Origin: Zygosaccharomyces rouxii
Lineage: Eukaryota; Ascomycota; Saccharomycetes; Saccharomycetales; Saccharomycetaceae
Direction: 5' to 3'
DNA length: 64,000 bases
Assembly: GCF_000026365.1 (NCBI RefSeq)
Contig: NC_012990.1
Location: forward strand, 496,001-560,000
A program made the position numbers and the translations under genes. Below are positions 47,489 to 57,121 of the stretch, piece after piece. Each line of letters opens with the position of its first letter. Position 1 is the first letter of the stretch. The notes under the pieces were generated by a model. The model was not told the origin of the DNA, did not search any database, and worked only from the letters and a program-made list of their open reading frames with translations.

Positions 47489-48035
47489 TTGATTGTTTGA
47501 TGAGTAATGAATATCATATTTAGTTTCTATGTAGCTTTGTATTAACGCAGGAATATGCTTTTTTTTACTTTCATTGTCTAAGTAACTATCACTCCGAACG
47601 AAAGAAGGACCCTCTCCCCTAAATGAGTTACCCTACGTAAAGCCTTCATAATTTTTCAATTTTTTTTCTTTTCTTGCTTACCTCTGAACGGTTTGTTTTC
47701 CTTTTGGACAGAACGAGATGATGTTGAAAGAGATGAGGTGGATGAGAAGCAATTAGCGAGAGGCTTCCAGGAAACTTTTACGAATCTTTCTTTTGAAGAA
47801 ATCGTAAAAGGAGAAAGATCGTTTATTCGGCTTCTATCAATCTCAACAAGAATTAAATCTTTTTCTCTTTCCAATAGACGTCGGTTAGCATTGATACATT
47901 ATAGTTCTTTTTTTTTTTTTTTTTTTTCCCAACCTTTCATTTCATTTTGCCCTTCATCTTAAAAAGATATTAGTATAAAGAGGCTTTAAAATTCTGATCT
48001 GAATTGTCTAAGGTGAATCAAGACTGTATCGAAAT
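47489..48035. other. Metallothionein 3' end and SVF1 promoter
   Basis: About 550 bp. It holds a T-tract of 19 bases (about 47909-47927) roughly 110 bp before SVF1. Frames at 47656-47874 (minus) and 47693-47962 (plus) overlap each other and look spurious. Confidence 0.35.
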
Positions 48036-49427
48036 ATGTTAAAATGGATTCAAGGTGGTATATCCGCCGTAACTGGTATTGCTGAACCGGAATACGGTTC
48101 TGATTATATTCATTCCGTAGCGGATAGAGTCAAAGGAAAACAGCCTTATAAAGAAACGAGTAGAGAAGACCTTTACTGGCTAAACCCAGATTATACCAAC
48201 GTTGAAACTGCTACATTTTACTTTACCAACATAAAAACAGGTGTGTTAGGTTTTGCTCAAATCATCCATTCAAACATTATTGGTCTTCATACCCAGGCCC
48301 AATTTACATTTAGAGTCTATAATGCGAAGGAAGGTAAAGAAGCTTTAAATCTGTGGACCTCAACAAAATTAGAAAATTTTAGAATTGACGGACCAAATTT
48401 CTATGCCGATAATCTATCGGTTGAATTGGATCAAGATAGCAAGACGTATCATTTTAAGAGTGATGTTAACGAAAAGTCAAAAGTAGATTTAACTTTTACA
48501 AAACTAACGCCTGGTTGTAAAGTTGGTGATGATCCCTCCACCTATTACGGTGATAATATTGAAGAACCTTGGGGTCGAATGAGACATGTCTTTTGGCCTA
48601 GGAATAAAGTCACAGGTAAGATTGATATAAAAGTGCCAGTAAAGCAACAAGCATCAGAGGAGCATAAAGACATTAAGGGTGAACAAACGTCGCAAGATAC
48701 AAGGCAAAAAGATCGAGAGTCGGCTGAAGAAAAGGGAACAAGCGAAGAGAATGAAGAAGAAGAAGAAGAAGAAGAACTTGAAGATCTTCATATCAAATTC
48801 ACAGATGAAAGTCCTGCATTATCCATGTTCGTAATGGCATTCCAAGGAATGAAACCACATCATGCTGCCAAGGCATGGAATTTCCTCTACTTCCATTCTG
48901 AAGACCACACTGCAGTTCTGATGGAGTTTATCACACCCAAATCATACGCTAACACAAAGGTTTCGGTAGGGATTATCACCAGCAAGAACGAAGTCTTAAG
49001 CGTTAGTGTTAACAATGATTTTCGCCATTTGAACAGCAGCGTAGACTCTGTAGGATGGAATGTTCCTAAAAACCTTTCTGTTAAATTCAATGGGTTCAAG
49101 AGTACAGCCCCAGATGAAAAAATTGCTGCTATTACCAATTCACCAACTAAACAAGAAAAATATGATAACGATACCCAATTACATGCTACTGTAGAAGGTA
49201 AGCTAGACCAGTTGGTTGAAAGAATCGATGTTATGAATGAAATTCCAAATTTTGTCAAATCAATCGTATCTGGTGTAGCAGGTACAAAACCATACATTTA
49301 CCAATATGCAGATGAGTTTACGCTGCAATTTCAAGATGCATCAAAGGAAAAAGGTTTGGCTTGGGTCGAGGTAACTTTCATCTCCGAAGGTGAGACAGTT
49401 ACCGACGAATCCTATAATGAAGCCTAA
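48036..49427 (+). CDS. SVF1: Survival factor Svf1
   Basis: 463 aa (S. cerevisiae 481). Lipocalin-like two-domain protein: MLKWIQGGISAVTGIAEPEYG at the N-terminus is the conserved amphipathic start, followed by REDLYWLNPDYTNVETATFYF and TGVLGFAQIIHSNI. An acidic insert (residues about 235-252, Glu run) separates the halves. The C-terminal half has MFVMAFQGMKPHHAAKAWNFLYFHSEDHTAVLMEF. Svf1 protects against oxidative and cold stress and is linked to ceramide transport from ER to Golgi. Position and strand match YDR346C. Confidence 0.95.
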   Translation: MLKWIQGGISAVTGIAEPEYGSDYIHSVADRVKGKQPYKETSREDLYWLNPDYTNVETATFYFTNIKTGVLGFAQIIHSNIIGLHTQAQFTFRVYNAKEGKEALNLWTSTKLENFRIDGPNFYADNLSVELDQDSKTYHFKSDVNEKSKVDLTFTKLTPGCKVGDDPSTYYGDNIEEPWGRMRHVFWPRNKVTGKIDIKVPVKQQASEEHKDIKGEQTSQDTRQKDRESAEEKGTSEENEEEEEEEELEDLHIKFTDESPALSMFVMAFQGMKPHHAAKAWNFLYFHSEDHTAVLMEFITPKSYANTKVSVGIITSKNEVLSVSVNNDFRHLNSSVDSVGWNVPKNLSVKFNGFKSTAPDEKIAAITNSPTKQEKYDNDTQLHATVEGKLDQLVERIDVMNEIPNFVKSIVSGVAGTKPYIYQYADEFTLQFQDASKEKGLAWVEVTFISEGETVTDESYNEA

Positions 49428-50488
49428 GCTTATTTCCTACAATTTTTCTTCCCTCCTCCTTATCATCCAAATAAATCTTAATAATATAATATTACATAGA
49501 TATTTTTTTTTCTAATAGTTTTTTATTCGCTAATGAATGGAGTTGTGCTTGGCTGGACAATTAAGAAAGAGTCTCCTGAGGAAAATTCCAACATAAAATT
49601 TCACATCAAGAAAGTAACAAACAAGAAACAATCCGGAATCAAAAGGAAAATTGTTCTCACTATATGGGAAATCCCGGAATTTCCTGTTACCAAGGGTAAT
49701 ATTAATATGGTAAATAAATAAAATTCTTTTAGGCTATCGCCACCTACGGTAAATTAATACCACTACATTCCACATCCCTAACTCCGAGGCATGTAATATT
49801 CGTGTGATATGCAAATCCATGTGAAACTCCATTATTGCTTCCTAATCTCTCCGCATCTGACCTTTCTCCGGTCCCCCCGCTTCTATTTTGGCGCAATGAG
49901 CACCGCGTGACGGCTTCTCCCTGATATGTCGTTCCCCCCGGATGTTTTTCCGGGTGCGGCGTCTCTTACGATCGTCATTTTTTCTCTTGCATTTCTTGCA
50001 TATTTTCCATACGTTCCATATGTTTCAATTGTTCCATATTTTCCTTTTTTTTCCTTTTTTTCCTGTCTCCCCACGTCGTAGTTGCTTTCCCCTGACATAA
50101 AAATTATTTTAATCCGGTCGGCCGGAAAATTTGTACGGCCTTGTCTGTGCATGGGGCTTGCTTCTGTACATTTTCAAACCGTGGGGTCATTTTTTCTTTT
50201 AGTGGGGCTAAAACCGGAAGATCGTCATCGCGATTTTTTCCATCTATTTCCAGTGCATCGCCGAATTTAGATCTACAGCGCTAGTTCAGCAATAGCAGTA
50301 CCGTTGAAGGAAACCATCCAGAGGATGGAAGAGAGAAACATTGCAAAAAAAAAGAAGTATAAATAAAGATGAGATAATCGTTATTCTTCAGGTTGGTTTC
50401 TTGGATCTCACTTTATCTTGTACTAACTCATCAGACAATTACAACAACAATTACAACAACAACAACAACAAAATTTGAACTAATATCA
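49428..50488. promoter_or_regulatory. Hexose transporter promoter, glucose-control motifs
   Basis: About 1.06 kb upstream of the transporter. CGGANNA sites (Rgt1 type) are at 49946-49952 (minus), 50123-50129 and 50215-50221. GTGGGG motifs (Mig1-type core) are at 50181-50186 and 50202-50207, each near AT-rich sequence. CT-rich tracts at 50035-50065 and an (AAC)n leader at 50440-50470 just before the ATG complete a typical HXT promoter. The 62-codon frame at 49533-49721 looks spurious. Confidence 0.55.
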
Positions 50489-52204
50489 ATGTCTAAATCA
50501 GAAGAACATAACGAAACGGCAATAACTCCTGAATTTTCGCCTGAGTTATCCCCAACTGAATCTCCATCTCCATCAGGTGGTCTTCCAGCCAAGTTAGAAG
50601 ATGAAGCATTGAAAGACTATGTTCTCCACCCCGAGGATGAAGAACCTATTATCGACCTCCCCAAGAAGCCAGCTTCTGCCTACATTTCAGTGGCGATCAT
50701 GTGTGTTATGATTGCATTTGGTGGGTTTGTTTTTGGCTGGGATACCGGTACGATTTCCGGCTTTGTTAACCAAAGCGATTGGATTAGAAGGTTCGGTACA
50801 CAGAGAAGTGATGGTACTTATTATTTGTCCAAAGTTCGTATGGGTCTAGTGGTCTCAATCTTTAACGTTGGTTGTGCCATTGGTGGTTTGACTCTTTCAA
50901 AGATCGGTGACATTTACGGTAGAAAAATTGGCCTTATTTCCGTGGTCGTGGTTTATGTGGTCGGAATTGTTATCCAAATTGCTTCTGTCGACAAATGGTA
51001 TCAATATTTCATTGGTAGAATCATTTCAGGTCTTGGTGTTGGTGGTACCGCTGTGCTTTCACCTATGTTAATCTCTGAAGTTTCTCCAAAACACATTAGA
51101 GGTTCATTGGTTTCTTGTTACCAATTGATGATTACAGCTGTTATCTTTTTAGGCTACTGTACTAATTACGGTACCAAGAACTACACTAATTCTGTCCAAT
51201 GGCGTGTACCTTTAGGTCTTTGCTTTGCCTGGGCGCTTTTCATGATCGGCGGTATGACCTTTGTTCCTGAATCCCCACGTTTTTTGATTTCAGTTGGTAA
51301 AATCGAAGAAGCCAAGAGATCATTATCCAAGTCAAATAAAATTTCCACTGAAGATCCAGGTCTTTTGGCAGAATTGGAAAACATCCAAGCAAGTGTCGAA
51401 GAAGAAAAACTTGCAGGTTCTGCATCATGGAGTGAAATGTTTTCTCCAAAGACCAAAGTTTTACAAAGAATGATTATGGGTATCGCATTACAATCCTTAC
51501 AACAATTAACTGGTGACAACTACTTTTTCTACTACGGTACTACGATTTTCAAGTCTGTTGGATTAGAGGATTCATTCCAAACTTCGATCATTATTGGTGT
51601 GGTTAACTTTTTCTGCACATTCCTTTCTCTTTTCACAGTTGACAGATTTGGTCGTCGTAAGTGTTTATTGTGGGGTGCCATTGGTATGGTTTGCTGCTTT
51701 GCAGTCTTCGCTTCCGTTGGTGTCACTAGATTATGGCCAAATGGTCAAGGTAATGGTTCTTCCAAGGGTGCCGGTAACTGTATGATTTGCTTCACAATGT
51801 TTTACATCTTCTGCTTTGCAACTACTTGGGCCCCACTATGTTACGTCATCGTTTCTGAAAGTTACCCATTGAGAGTTAAATCCAAAGGTATGGCTTTGGC
51901 TACAGCGGCAAATTGGCTATGGGGGTTCCTTATCAGTTTCTTCACACCTTTCATCACGGATGCTATTAATTTCTACTACGGTTACGTTTTCATGGGATGT
52001 TTGGTATTTGCCTACTTCTACGTCTTCTTCTTTGTTCCTGAGACTAAAGGTTTAACCTTAGAAGAAGTCAATGAAATGTGGATGGATAACGTTTTGCCAT
52101 GGAAATCTCCTGATTGGGTTCCATCATCTAGGAGAAATGTAGACTACGATGCAAACGCAATGTCTCACGATGACAAACCATTCTACAAGAAACTATTGGG
52201 ATAA
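50489..52204 (+). CDS. HXT: Hexose transporter of the HXT family
   Basis: 571 aa from the ATG at 50489 ([19 protein letters not shown]). The frame is open 32 codons further but those codons translate the AAC-rich leader. Twelve membrane segments and the sugar-porter signatures are visible: [12 protein letters not shown] in TM1, [39 protein letters not shown] in TM7, [35 protein letters not shown] is typical of Hxt1-Hxt7 type glucose carriers. Its place equals YDR345C (HXT3) and YHR096C (HXT5), so it is the single pre-duplication copy at this locus. Affinity cannot be judged from the sequence. Confidence 0.95.
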   Translation: MSKSEEHNETAITPEFSPELSPTESPSPSGGLPAKLEDEALKDYVLHPEDEEPIIDLPKKPASAYISVAIMCVMIAFGGFVFGWDTGTISGFVNQSDWIRRFGTQRSDGTYYLSKVRMGLVVSIFNVGCAIGGLTLSKIGDIYGRKIGLISVVVVYVVGIVIQIASVDKWYQYFIGRIISGLGVGGTAVLSPMLISEVSPKHIRGSLVSCYQLMITAVIFLGYCTNYGTKNYTNSVQWRVPLGLCFAWALFMIGGMTFVPESPRFLISVGKIEEAKRSLSKSNKISTEDPGLLAELENIQASVEEEKLAGSASWSEMFSPKTKVLQRMIMGIALQSLQQLTGDNYFFYYGTTIFKSVGLEDSFQTSIIIGVVNFFCTFLSLFTVDRFGRRKCLLWGAIGMVCCFAVFASVGVTRLWPNGQGNGSSKGAGNCMICFTMFYIFCFATTWAPLCYVIVSESYPLRVKSKGMALATAANWLWGFLISFFTPFITDAINFYYGYVFMGCLVFAYFYVFFFVPETKGLTLEEVNEMWMDNVLPWKSPDWVPSSRRNVDYDANAMSHDDKPFYKKLLG

Positions 52205-52547
52205 ACTTCCTACGACTGATTTTTTTTGAATTTTTATTTTCCTTTTGTTATTTGAACGAATTAATGTGTGACGAAATATTACTTAGTGTCTGATTTTTTT
52301 GATACAGTATAGTAATTATCTAAACTCTTCTATACTTTTAATTAATATGATCTTTTGTTAATAGTAATAATAATAGTAATAATCATAATAATATTAATAA
52401 TAGTTCTTTGCCGCCATGGCAAGATCAACACCCACGTGAGATTCACGTGGACATTCTTCTCGAAAATTTTTTTTTCAGCTAGAAAAAGTTTGAAAAGTTT
52501 TCCAGGTTATCTGCATCTCATCGCATAATATTATTATATATGGATTC
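52205..52547. promoter_or_regulatory. ArgRS promoter
   Basis: About 340 bp. It contains AT-rich TAATAATAAT-type sequence (52360-52402), then a perfect inverted repeat CCACGTGA-GAT-TCACGTGG (52432-52450) holding two CACGTG boxes one helical turn apart, and TATATA (52536-52541) directly before the first ATG. A 7-codon upstream frame starts at 52540. Confidence 0.55.
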
Positions 52548-54488
52548 ATGTGGAAAAGGATAACAAGTTCCCTTTTTCAACGATTTACTCTTCCATTATA
52601 TCATCGAAAGTTTCCAATTAAAAAGTTATCCATTAAAAGGGAACTCTCAACGTTACAACCAATAAAAATGAGTAACACTTTTGCGCAACATTTACAAAAA
52701 TTGTCCATCAACGATCCACCTGTCTTTGAAGGTTCTCACCCAGAGGCCAATGTCGTTGATTTGATGAGAAACTACGTCGCTGAAGAACTTTCTAAAGTTT
52801 CTGGTGTTGATGCCAAGCAAATTTATCCAGCATTAGAGTGGACAAATACTTTGGAAAGAGGTGATCTTCTAATTCCAGTGCCAAGACTAGTCAGACAAAA
52901 AGGTATCAACCCAAGAGAAATCGCACAAGAATGGGCTGAAAAATTCCCACAAGGTGAATTAATCAGCAACGTCGAAGCAAATGGACCATTTGTGCAGTTT
53001 TTCTTCAACCCACAATTTTTATTCCATACCGTTGTCCCTGACATTTTAACCAGAACCGAAGACTATGGTGCTTGTAAATATGTGGAAAACAAAAAAGTGC
53101 TTATTGAATTTTCATCTCCCAATATTGCGAAGCCATTTCATGCTGGCCATTTGAGATCTACCATTATTGGTGGATTTTTGTCCAATTTGTACGAAAAGTG
53201 TGGTTGGGAAGTCATTAGAATGAACTATCTTGGTGACTGGGGTAAGCAATTTGGTATCCTTGCCGTTGGTTATGAAAGATACGGTGATGAGAAAAAATTA
53301 GCCGAAGACCCAATTGACCACTTGTTCCAAGTTTACGTCCGTGTCAATAAGGATATTGAACAAGAAAGTGATTCATTACCAGAATCCGAATCCACTGATG
53401 GTCAATCCCGTGCATATTTCAAGAGAATGGAAGATGGTGACCCAGCTGCTATAAAACTATGGCAGAAATTCCGTGAATTATCCATTGAAAAATATATCGG
53501 CACTTATGCTCGTCTAAACATCCATTATGATGTCTACTCTGGTGAATCTCAAGTTTCAAAAGAATCTATGGAGAAAGCATTAAAACTTTATGACGAAAAG
53601 GGATTGGTTCACATTGATAGAGGTGCTAAGTTGATAGATATGACTAGATTCAACAAGAAATTGGGTAAAGTTATTGTCCAAAAATCTGATGGTACTACTC
53701 TATATTTGACTAGAGATATCGGTGCTGCTATTGATCGTTACAACAAGTACCACTTCGATAAAATGATCTATGTTATCGCATCTCAACAAGATCTCCACAC
53801 CGCTCAATTCTTCGAGCTTCTCAAACAGATGGGATTTGAATGGGCCAAGAATTTGCATCATGTCAATTTTGGTATGGTTCAAGGTATGTCTACCAGAAAG
53901 GGTACCGTTGTTTTCTTGAACAACATCTTGGAAGAAACCAAGGATAACATGCATGAAGTTATGAAGAAGAACGAAGTTAAATATGCTCAAGTGGAAAATC
54001 CAGACGAAGTGGCAGATTTGGTCGGTATCTCTGCAGTCATGATTCAAGACATGCAAGGTAAACGTATTAACAACTACGAATTCAAATGGGAAAGAATGCT
54101 TTCATTTGAAGGTGACACTGGTCCATATTTGCAATACGCTCACTCTAGATTAAGATCAATGGAGAGAAATGTTCCAGATATCACTGTCGCTGACATGAAA
54201 AATGCTGATTTCAAACTTCTGCAAGAACCTGCTGCCATTGCATTGGTTAGATTGTTGTCTCAATACCCTGACGTTTTGAGAAATGCTCTTAAGACTCATG
54301 AGCCAACTACTGTGGTTACCTATTTGTTCAAGTTGACTCACCAAGTTTCTTCTTGTTATGATGTCTTGTGGGTTGCTGGTCAAACTAAGGAGTTGGCTAC
54401 AGTTCGTCTAGCACTTTATGCTGCTACTAGACAGGTCTTGTTCAACGGTATGAAATTGTTGGGTTTGACTCCAGTCGAAAGAATGTAA
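52548..54488 (+). CDS. Arginyl-tRNA synthetase, predicted dual mitochondrial/cytosolic
   Basis: 646 aa from ATG 52548, 606 aa from an in-frame ATG at 52668. S. cerevisiae has a cytosolic enzyme of 607 aa (YDR341C) and a mitochondrial one of 643 aa (MSR1, YHR091C), so the two lengths match the two possible products. The extension (MWKRITSSLFQRFTLPLYHR...) is basic and lacks acidic residues until position 32, like a presequence. The inner ATG has A at -3; the first has T. Class I motifs: SPNIAKPFHAGHLRST (HIGH variant HAGH) and MSTRKGT in place of KMSKS. The end TPVERM is the conserved C-terminus. It charges tRNA-Arg. It lies at the position of both S. cerevisiae genes. Confidence 0.95.
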   Translation: MWKRITSSLFQRFTLPLYHRKFPIKKLSIKRELSTLQPIKMSNTFAQHLQKLSINDPPVFEGSHPEANVVDLMRNYVAEELSKVSGVDAKQIYPALEWTNTLERGDLLIPVPRLVRQKGINPREIAQEWAEKFPQGELISNVEANGPFVQFFFNPQFLFHTVVPDILTRTEDYGACKYVENKKVLIEFSSPNIAKPFHAGHLRSTIIGGFLSNLYEKCGWEVIRMNYLGDWGKQFGILAVGYERYGDEKKLAEDPIDHLFQVYVRVNKDIEQESDSLPESESTDGQSRAYFKRMEDGDPAAIKLWQKFRELSIEKYIGTYARLNIHYDVYSGESQVSKESMEKALKLYDEKGLVHIDRGAKLIDMTRFNKKLGKVIVQKSDGTTLYLTRDIGAAIDRYNKYHFDKMIYVIASQQDLHTAQFFELLKQMGFEWAKNLHHVNFGMVQGMSTRKGTVVFLNNILEETKDNMHEVMKKNEVKYAQVENPDEVADLVGISAVMIQDMQGKRINNYEFKWERMLSFEGDTGPYLQYAHSRLRSMERNVPDITVADMKNADFKLLQEPAAIALVRLLSQYPDVLRNALKTHEPTTVVTYLFKLTHQVSSCYDVLWVAGQTKELATVRLALYAATRQVLFNGMKLLGLTPVERM

Positions 54489-54668
54489 TTGCCAATTGCC
54501 CATACGTATACTGTAGTATTCTTTGAATATCATAGAATAAATAATTTAAAATTAGAGATTTTGAATGATACAACGGCCCAATACCGTATGTGTCGTATAC
54601 CGCTAAAACTACAAATGTTTTGGTTCTATAAATAAAGAGTTAGAAGACAAATAGGTAACTTAACACGC
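54489..54668. other. ArgRS 3' region
   Basis: 180 bp without a gene, containing the ArgRS 3' untranslated region and the tRNA-Ser 5' flank. Confidence 0.3.
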
Positions 54669-54768
54669 GTCCCAGTGGCCGAGTGGTTAAGGCGATGCCC
54701 TGCTATTAACTAAAATAGCAATTAGGCATTGGGCTATGCCTTCGCAGGTTCGAATCCTGTCTGTGACG
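54669..54768 (+). tRNA. tRNA-Ser (GCT anticodon) with 18-nt intron
   Basis: 100 nt including the intron. Acceptor GTCCCAG pairs with CTGTGAC apart from one C-U mismatch at the fourth pair, with discriminator G at 54768. The anticodon stem ATGCC/GGCAT encloses the loop and intron. The anticodon GCT is at 54702-54704 and the intron at 54706-54723. Intron bases ATAGCA (54715-54720) can pair with TGCTAT around the anticodon, as in known yeast pre-tRNAs. A long variable arm (TTGGGCTATGCCTTCG region) marks a class II tRNA. T run at 54773-54779 terminates Pol III. S. cerevisiae tRNA-Ser(GCU) also has an intron. Confidence 0.94.
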
Positions 54769-54963
54769 CTAATTTTTTTGAATTTCATTACTATTCTCTC
54801 AATTGCCAACGACGTATCTAATGATACAAATTTTTCAATAGCTCATCTCAATGCAACTCATCTCATCGTATCTTATATCATCCTCAGAACTCTGATTATA
54901 TATATTCAACTATTACTATAACCCTTCTAGGACTAGGTAACTACATCCATAAAACCAGTGATC

Positions 54964-55533
54964 ATGGGTAAAGCTAAGAAGACTAGAAAGTTTGGACTCG
55001 TTAAACGTACTCTCAATGCCAAGAAGGATCCAAGACTGAAGCAGAACCAGGATAAGAAACCACAAAAAGCAGATCCTGAATTGACAAGAAACATTCCACA
55101 AGTTTCCAGTGCACTGTTTTTTCAATACAATCAAGCAATTAGACCACCTTATCAAGTTCTGATAGATACAAATTTTATCAATTTTTCCATTCAGAAAAAA
55201 ATAGACATCGTGAAGGGTATGATGGACTGTCTTTTGGCTAAATGTAATCCTTTGATTACAGATTGTGTTATGGCAGAATTAGAAAAGTTGGGACCCAAAT
55301 ACCGTATTGCGCTCAAGCTGGCGAGAGATCCAAGAATCAAAAGATTGAGCTGTACGCATAAAGGTACTTATGCGGATGACTGTCTCGTTAACAGAGTCAT
55401 GCAGCACAAATGTTACATCGTTGCTACCAATGATGCTCCTCTAAAGCAAAGAGTAAGAAAGATTCCCGGGATCCCACTAATGAGCGTTGGTGGTCATTCT
55501 TATGTGATTGAAAAGCTTCCTGATGCATTCTAA
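54964..55533 (+). CDS. FCF1: PIN-domain rRNA-processing factor Fcf1
   Basis: 189 aa, the same as S. cerevisiae, when started at ATG 54964 (MGKAKKTRKFGLVKRTL); an ATG two codons upstream is less likely. N-terminal basic region, then a PIN domain with acidic residues in VLIDTNFINF, CVMAELEKLG, GTYADDCLV and VATNDAPLKQR. The end is VGGHSYVIEKLPDAF. Fcf1 (Utp24) is a component of the small-subunit processome needed for early 18S cleavages at A0, A1 and A2 and is considered the A1/A2 endonuclease. Position matches YDR339C. Confidence 0.97.
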   Translation: MGKAKKTRKFGLVKRTLNAKKDPRLKQNQDKKPQKADPELTRNIPQVSSALFFQYNQAIRPPYQVLIDTNFINFSIQKKIDIVKGMMDCLLAKCNPLITDCVMAELEKLGPKYRIALKLARDPRIKRLSCTHKGTYADDCLVNRVMQHKCYIVATNDAPLKQRVRKIPGIPLMSVGGHSYVIEKLPDAF

Positions 55534-55778
55534 AAAGAGACAAATAGAAAAATTTATTTGGTAATGTATTTATGTAAATTAGTATAATATTGAGGATCTT
55601 TTAAGGCTACAAGTTTTTTTATTTTATTTATTTATTATTATGTAACGACAACGTACTGACGCTTGTTTTTGTTAGCGCCGCACCATTAAAGTGACATTTT
55701 CTTAGAAAATGAAATGACAACTACAATTAACAACAACTACCAGTCAAAAATACAAAGGTTCCTACTTTAGCAGCAGGT

Positions 55779-56669
55779 ATGGATCCCAGTTCTGTATTAG
55801 ATCAAACTATACAAGATGTTTCTAATCTTCAAGCAGAATTTACCCACATTTTGGGAGAAATACGAGCTTCAGACACACAATTACTAGATCAGAGGAAGAA
55901 ATATATGCAGAAGGATTCTCAAATACACAAATTCATTAGGCAGCATGGATCATTACAAGAACATCCAAAAGAACAAGAGCTTTCTGAGAAAATTAGAGAA
56001 AAGATGTCAGCTTGCAAAAATCTACAAGAGCAAAAATGCACCATGGCCAACACTGCGTTGTACCTAGTAGCCAAACACCTATCCAGATTGGAAAAGAATA
56101 TAGGTTTACTGGAGGAAGATGGCCTTTTAGCACCTGTGGATGAAGATGCAGATAGTAGCACAGAGTTTTCAAGGGAAAGCTCATCTGTAAGTGGAACAGG
56201 TGAAAGAAGAAGGAAAGCTGCATCTTCTAGTTCGCATGAACCTTCGCATGTGAAAAGAAGAAGAACGGGTAGAGCATCATCACCTAACCAAACCGCTCAT
56301 ACTCCATCAGTACCACCACCAGCTACATCACTATCACAACCCGTAGCTTCCAGAGAGGACGAATCTCATGAGAACACTGAAGGTAGCCCATTACCAGTAG
56401 TTGAAAAAGACGTCAATTTTGACCTACAGGATTACAACGACGATCTATTCTCTGGATACAACAATAACGAGGAAGAGGATAGAACTCTCTACTGTTTCTG
56501 CCAAAGCGTTTCTTATGGTGAAATGGTCGCTTGTGATGGTCCTAATTGTAAATACGAATGGTTTCACTATAGCTGCGTGAATCTGAAGGAACCTCCAAAG
56601 GGCCAATGGTTCTGTCCAGATTGTAGACAGGAAATGGCGAAGGACAAACTGAAAAAGAAGAAGATATGA
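55779..56669 (+). CDS. YNG2: NuA4 complex ING-family subunit Yng2
   Basis: 296 aa (S. cerevisiae 282). N-terminal ING helical domain (about residues 1-115), a Ser-rich linker with basic patch KRRRTGRASS, and a C-terminal PHD finger (about 237-285) with the C4HC3 pattern in LYCFCQSVSYGEMVACDGPNCKYEWFHYSCVNL and GQWFCPDC. The PHD finger binds methylated H3K4, and Yng2 stimulates Esa1 acetyltransferase in the NuA4 complex, which also contains Tra1. Position matches YHR090C. Confidence 0.95.
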   Translation: MDPSSVLDQTIQDVSNLQAEFTHILGEIRASDTQLLDQRKKYMQKDSQIHKFIRQHGSLQEHPKEQELSEKIREKMSACKNLQEQKCTMANTALYLVAKHLSRLEKNIGLLEEDGLLAPVDEDADSSTEFSRESSSVSGTGERRRKAASSSSHEPSHVKRRRTGRASSPNQTAHTPSVPPPATSLSQPVASREDESHENTEGSPLPVVEKDVNFDLQDYNDDLFSGYNNNEEEDRTLYCFCQSVSYGEMVACDGPNCKYEWFHYSCVNLKEPPKGQWFCPDCRQEMAKDKLKKKKI

Positions 56670-57121
56670 TGAATGACGACTTTTTACGATTGTGTTCTGG
56701 GGTAAGAGGATTATATGAATTTATAAAAATCGATGTTTTTGCATATAAAAATTCTAGGGCATCTAATGAATGTATTCTTGGCATTTGAAAATAGCTTTTT
56801 CCCACACAGTTACGAGCTATTCTTTTCTATGTAGCGGCACATACTATTAAAAAGCCCTTCTTAGTTTCTCGCACTTTAATATGATCATCATTAGTACAAA
56901 AAAAGGGCACACAGAAAACTCAAAACCAGAGAAGAGCTTCAATCGAAGGTCCTCCAGAATCTCTGGTCAAACTGCTGAGAGCTACACACACTACCTGCAT
57001 ACCATATCTAAGCTTTTCTACTTTCTTACCAAGCACAGATTTGCATTTAGATTTGAAGCTTTACAAGTTAACAGAAGTACAACGAAAAAAAAAAAAAGAC
57101 ACACCTTTATAACGATCGATC
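56670..57121. other. YNG2 3' end and MATE-gene promoter
   Basis: About 450 bp. A plus-strand 105-codon frame (56881-57198) overlaps the start of the next gene in another frame and is basic low-complexity sequence; I do not accept it. An A-tract (57085-57096) precedes the next ATG. Confidence 0.35.

Noticed and set aside
49533..49721. 62-codon plus-strand ORF after SVF1
   Set aside because: Lys-rich, unstructured, no recognisable features; AT-rich intergenic sequence explains it.
52340..52460. Possible point centromere (AT-rich tract next to CACGTG)
   Set aside because: No CDEIII-like TGTTT-TG---TTTCCGAA element at the needed distance, and neither E-box has the purine required by CDEI.
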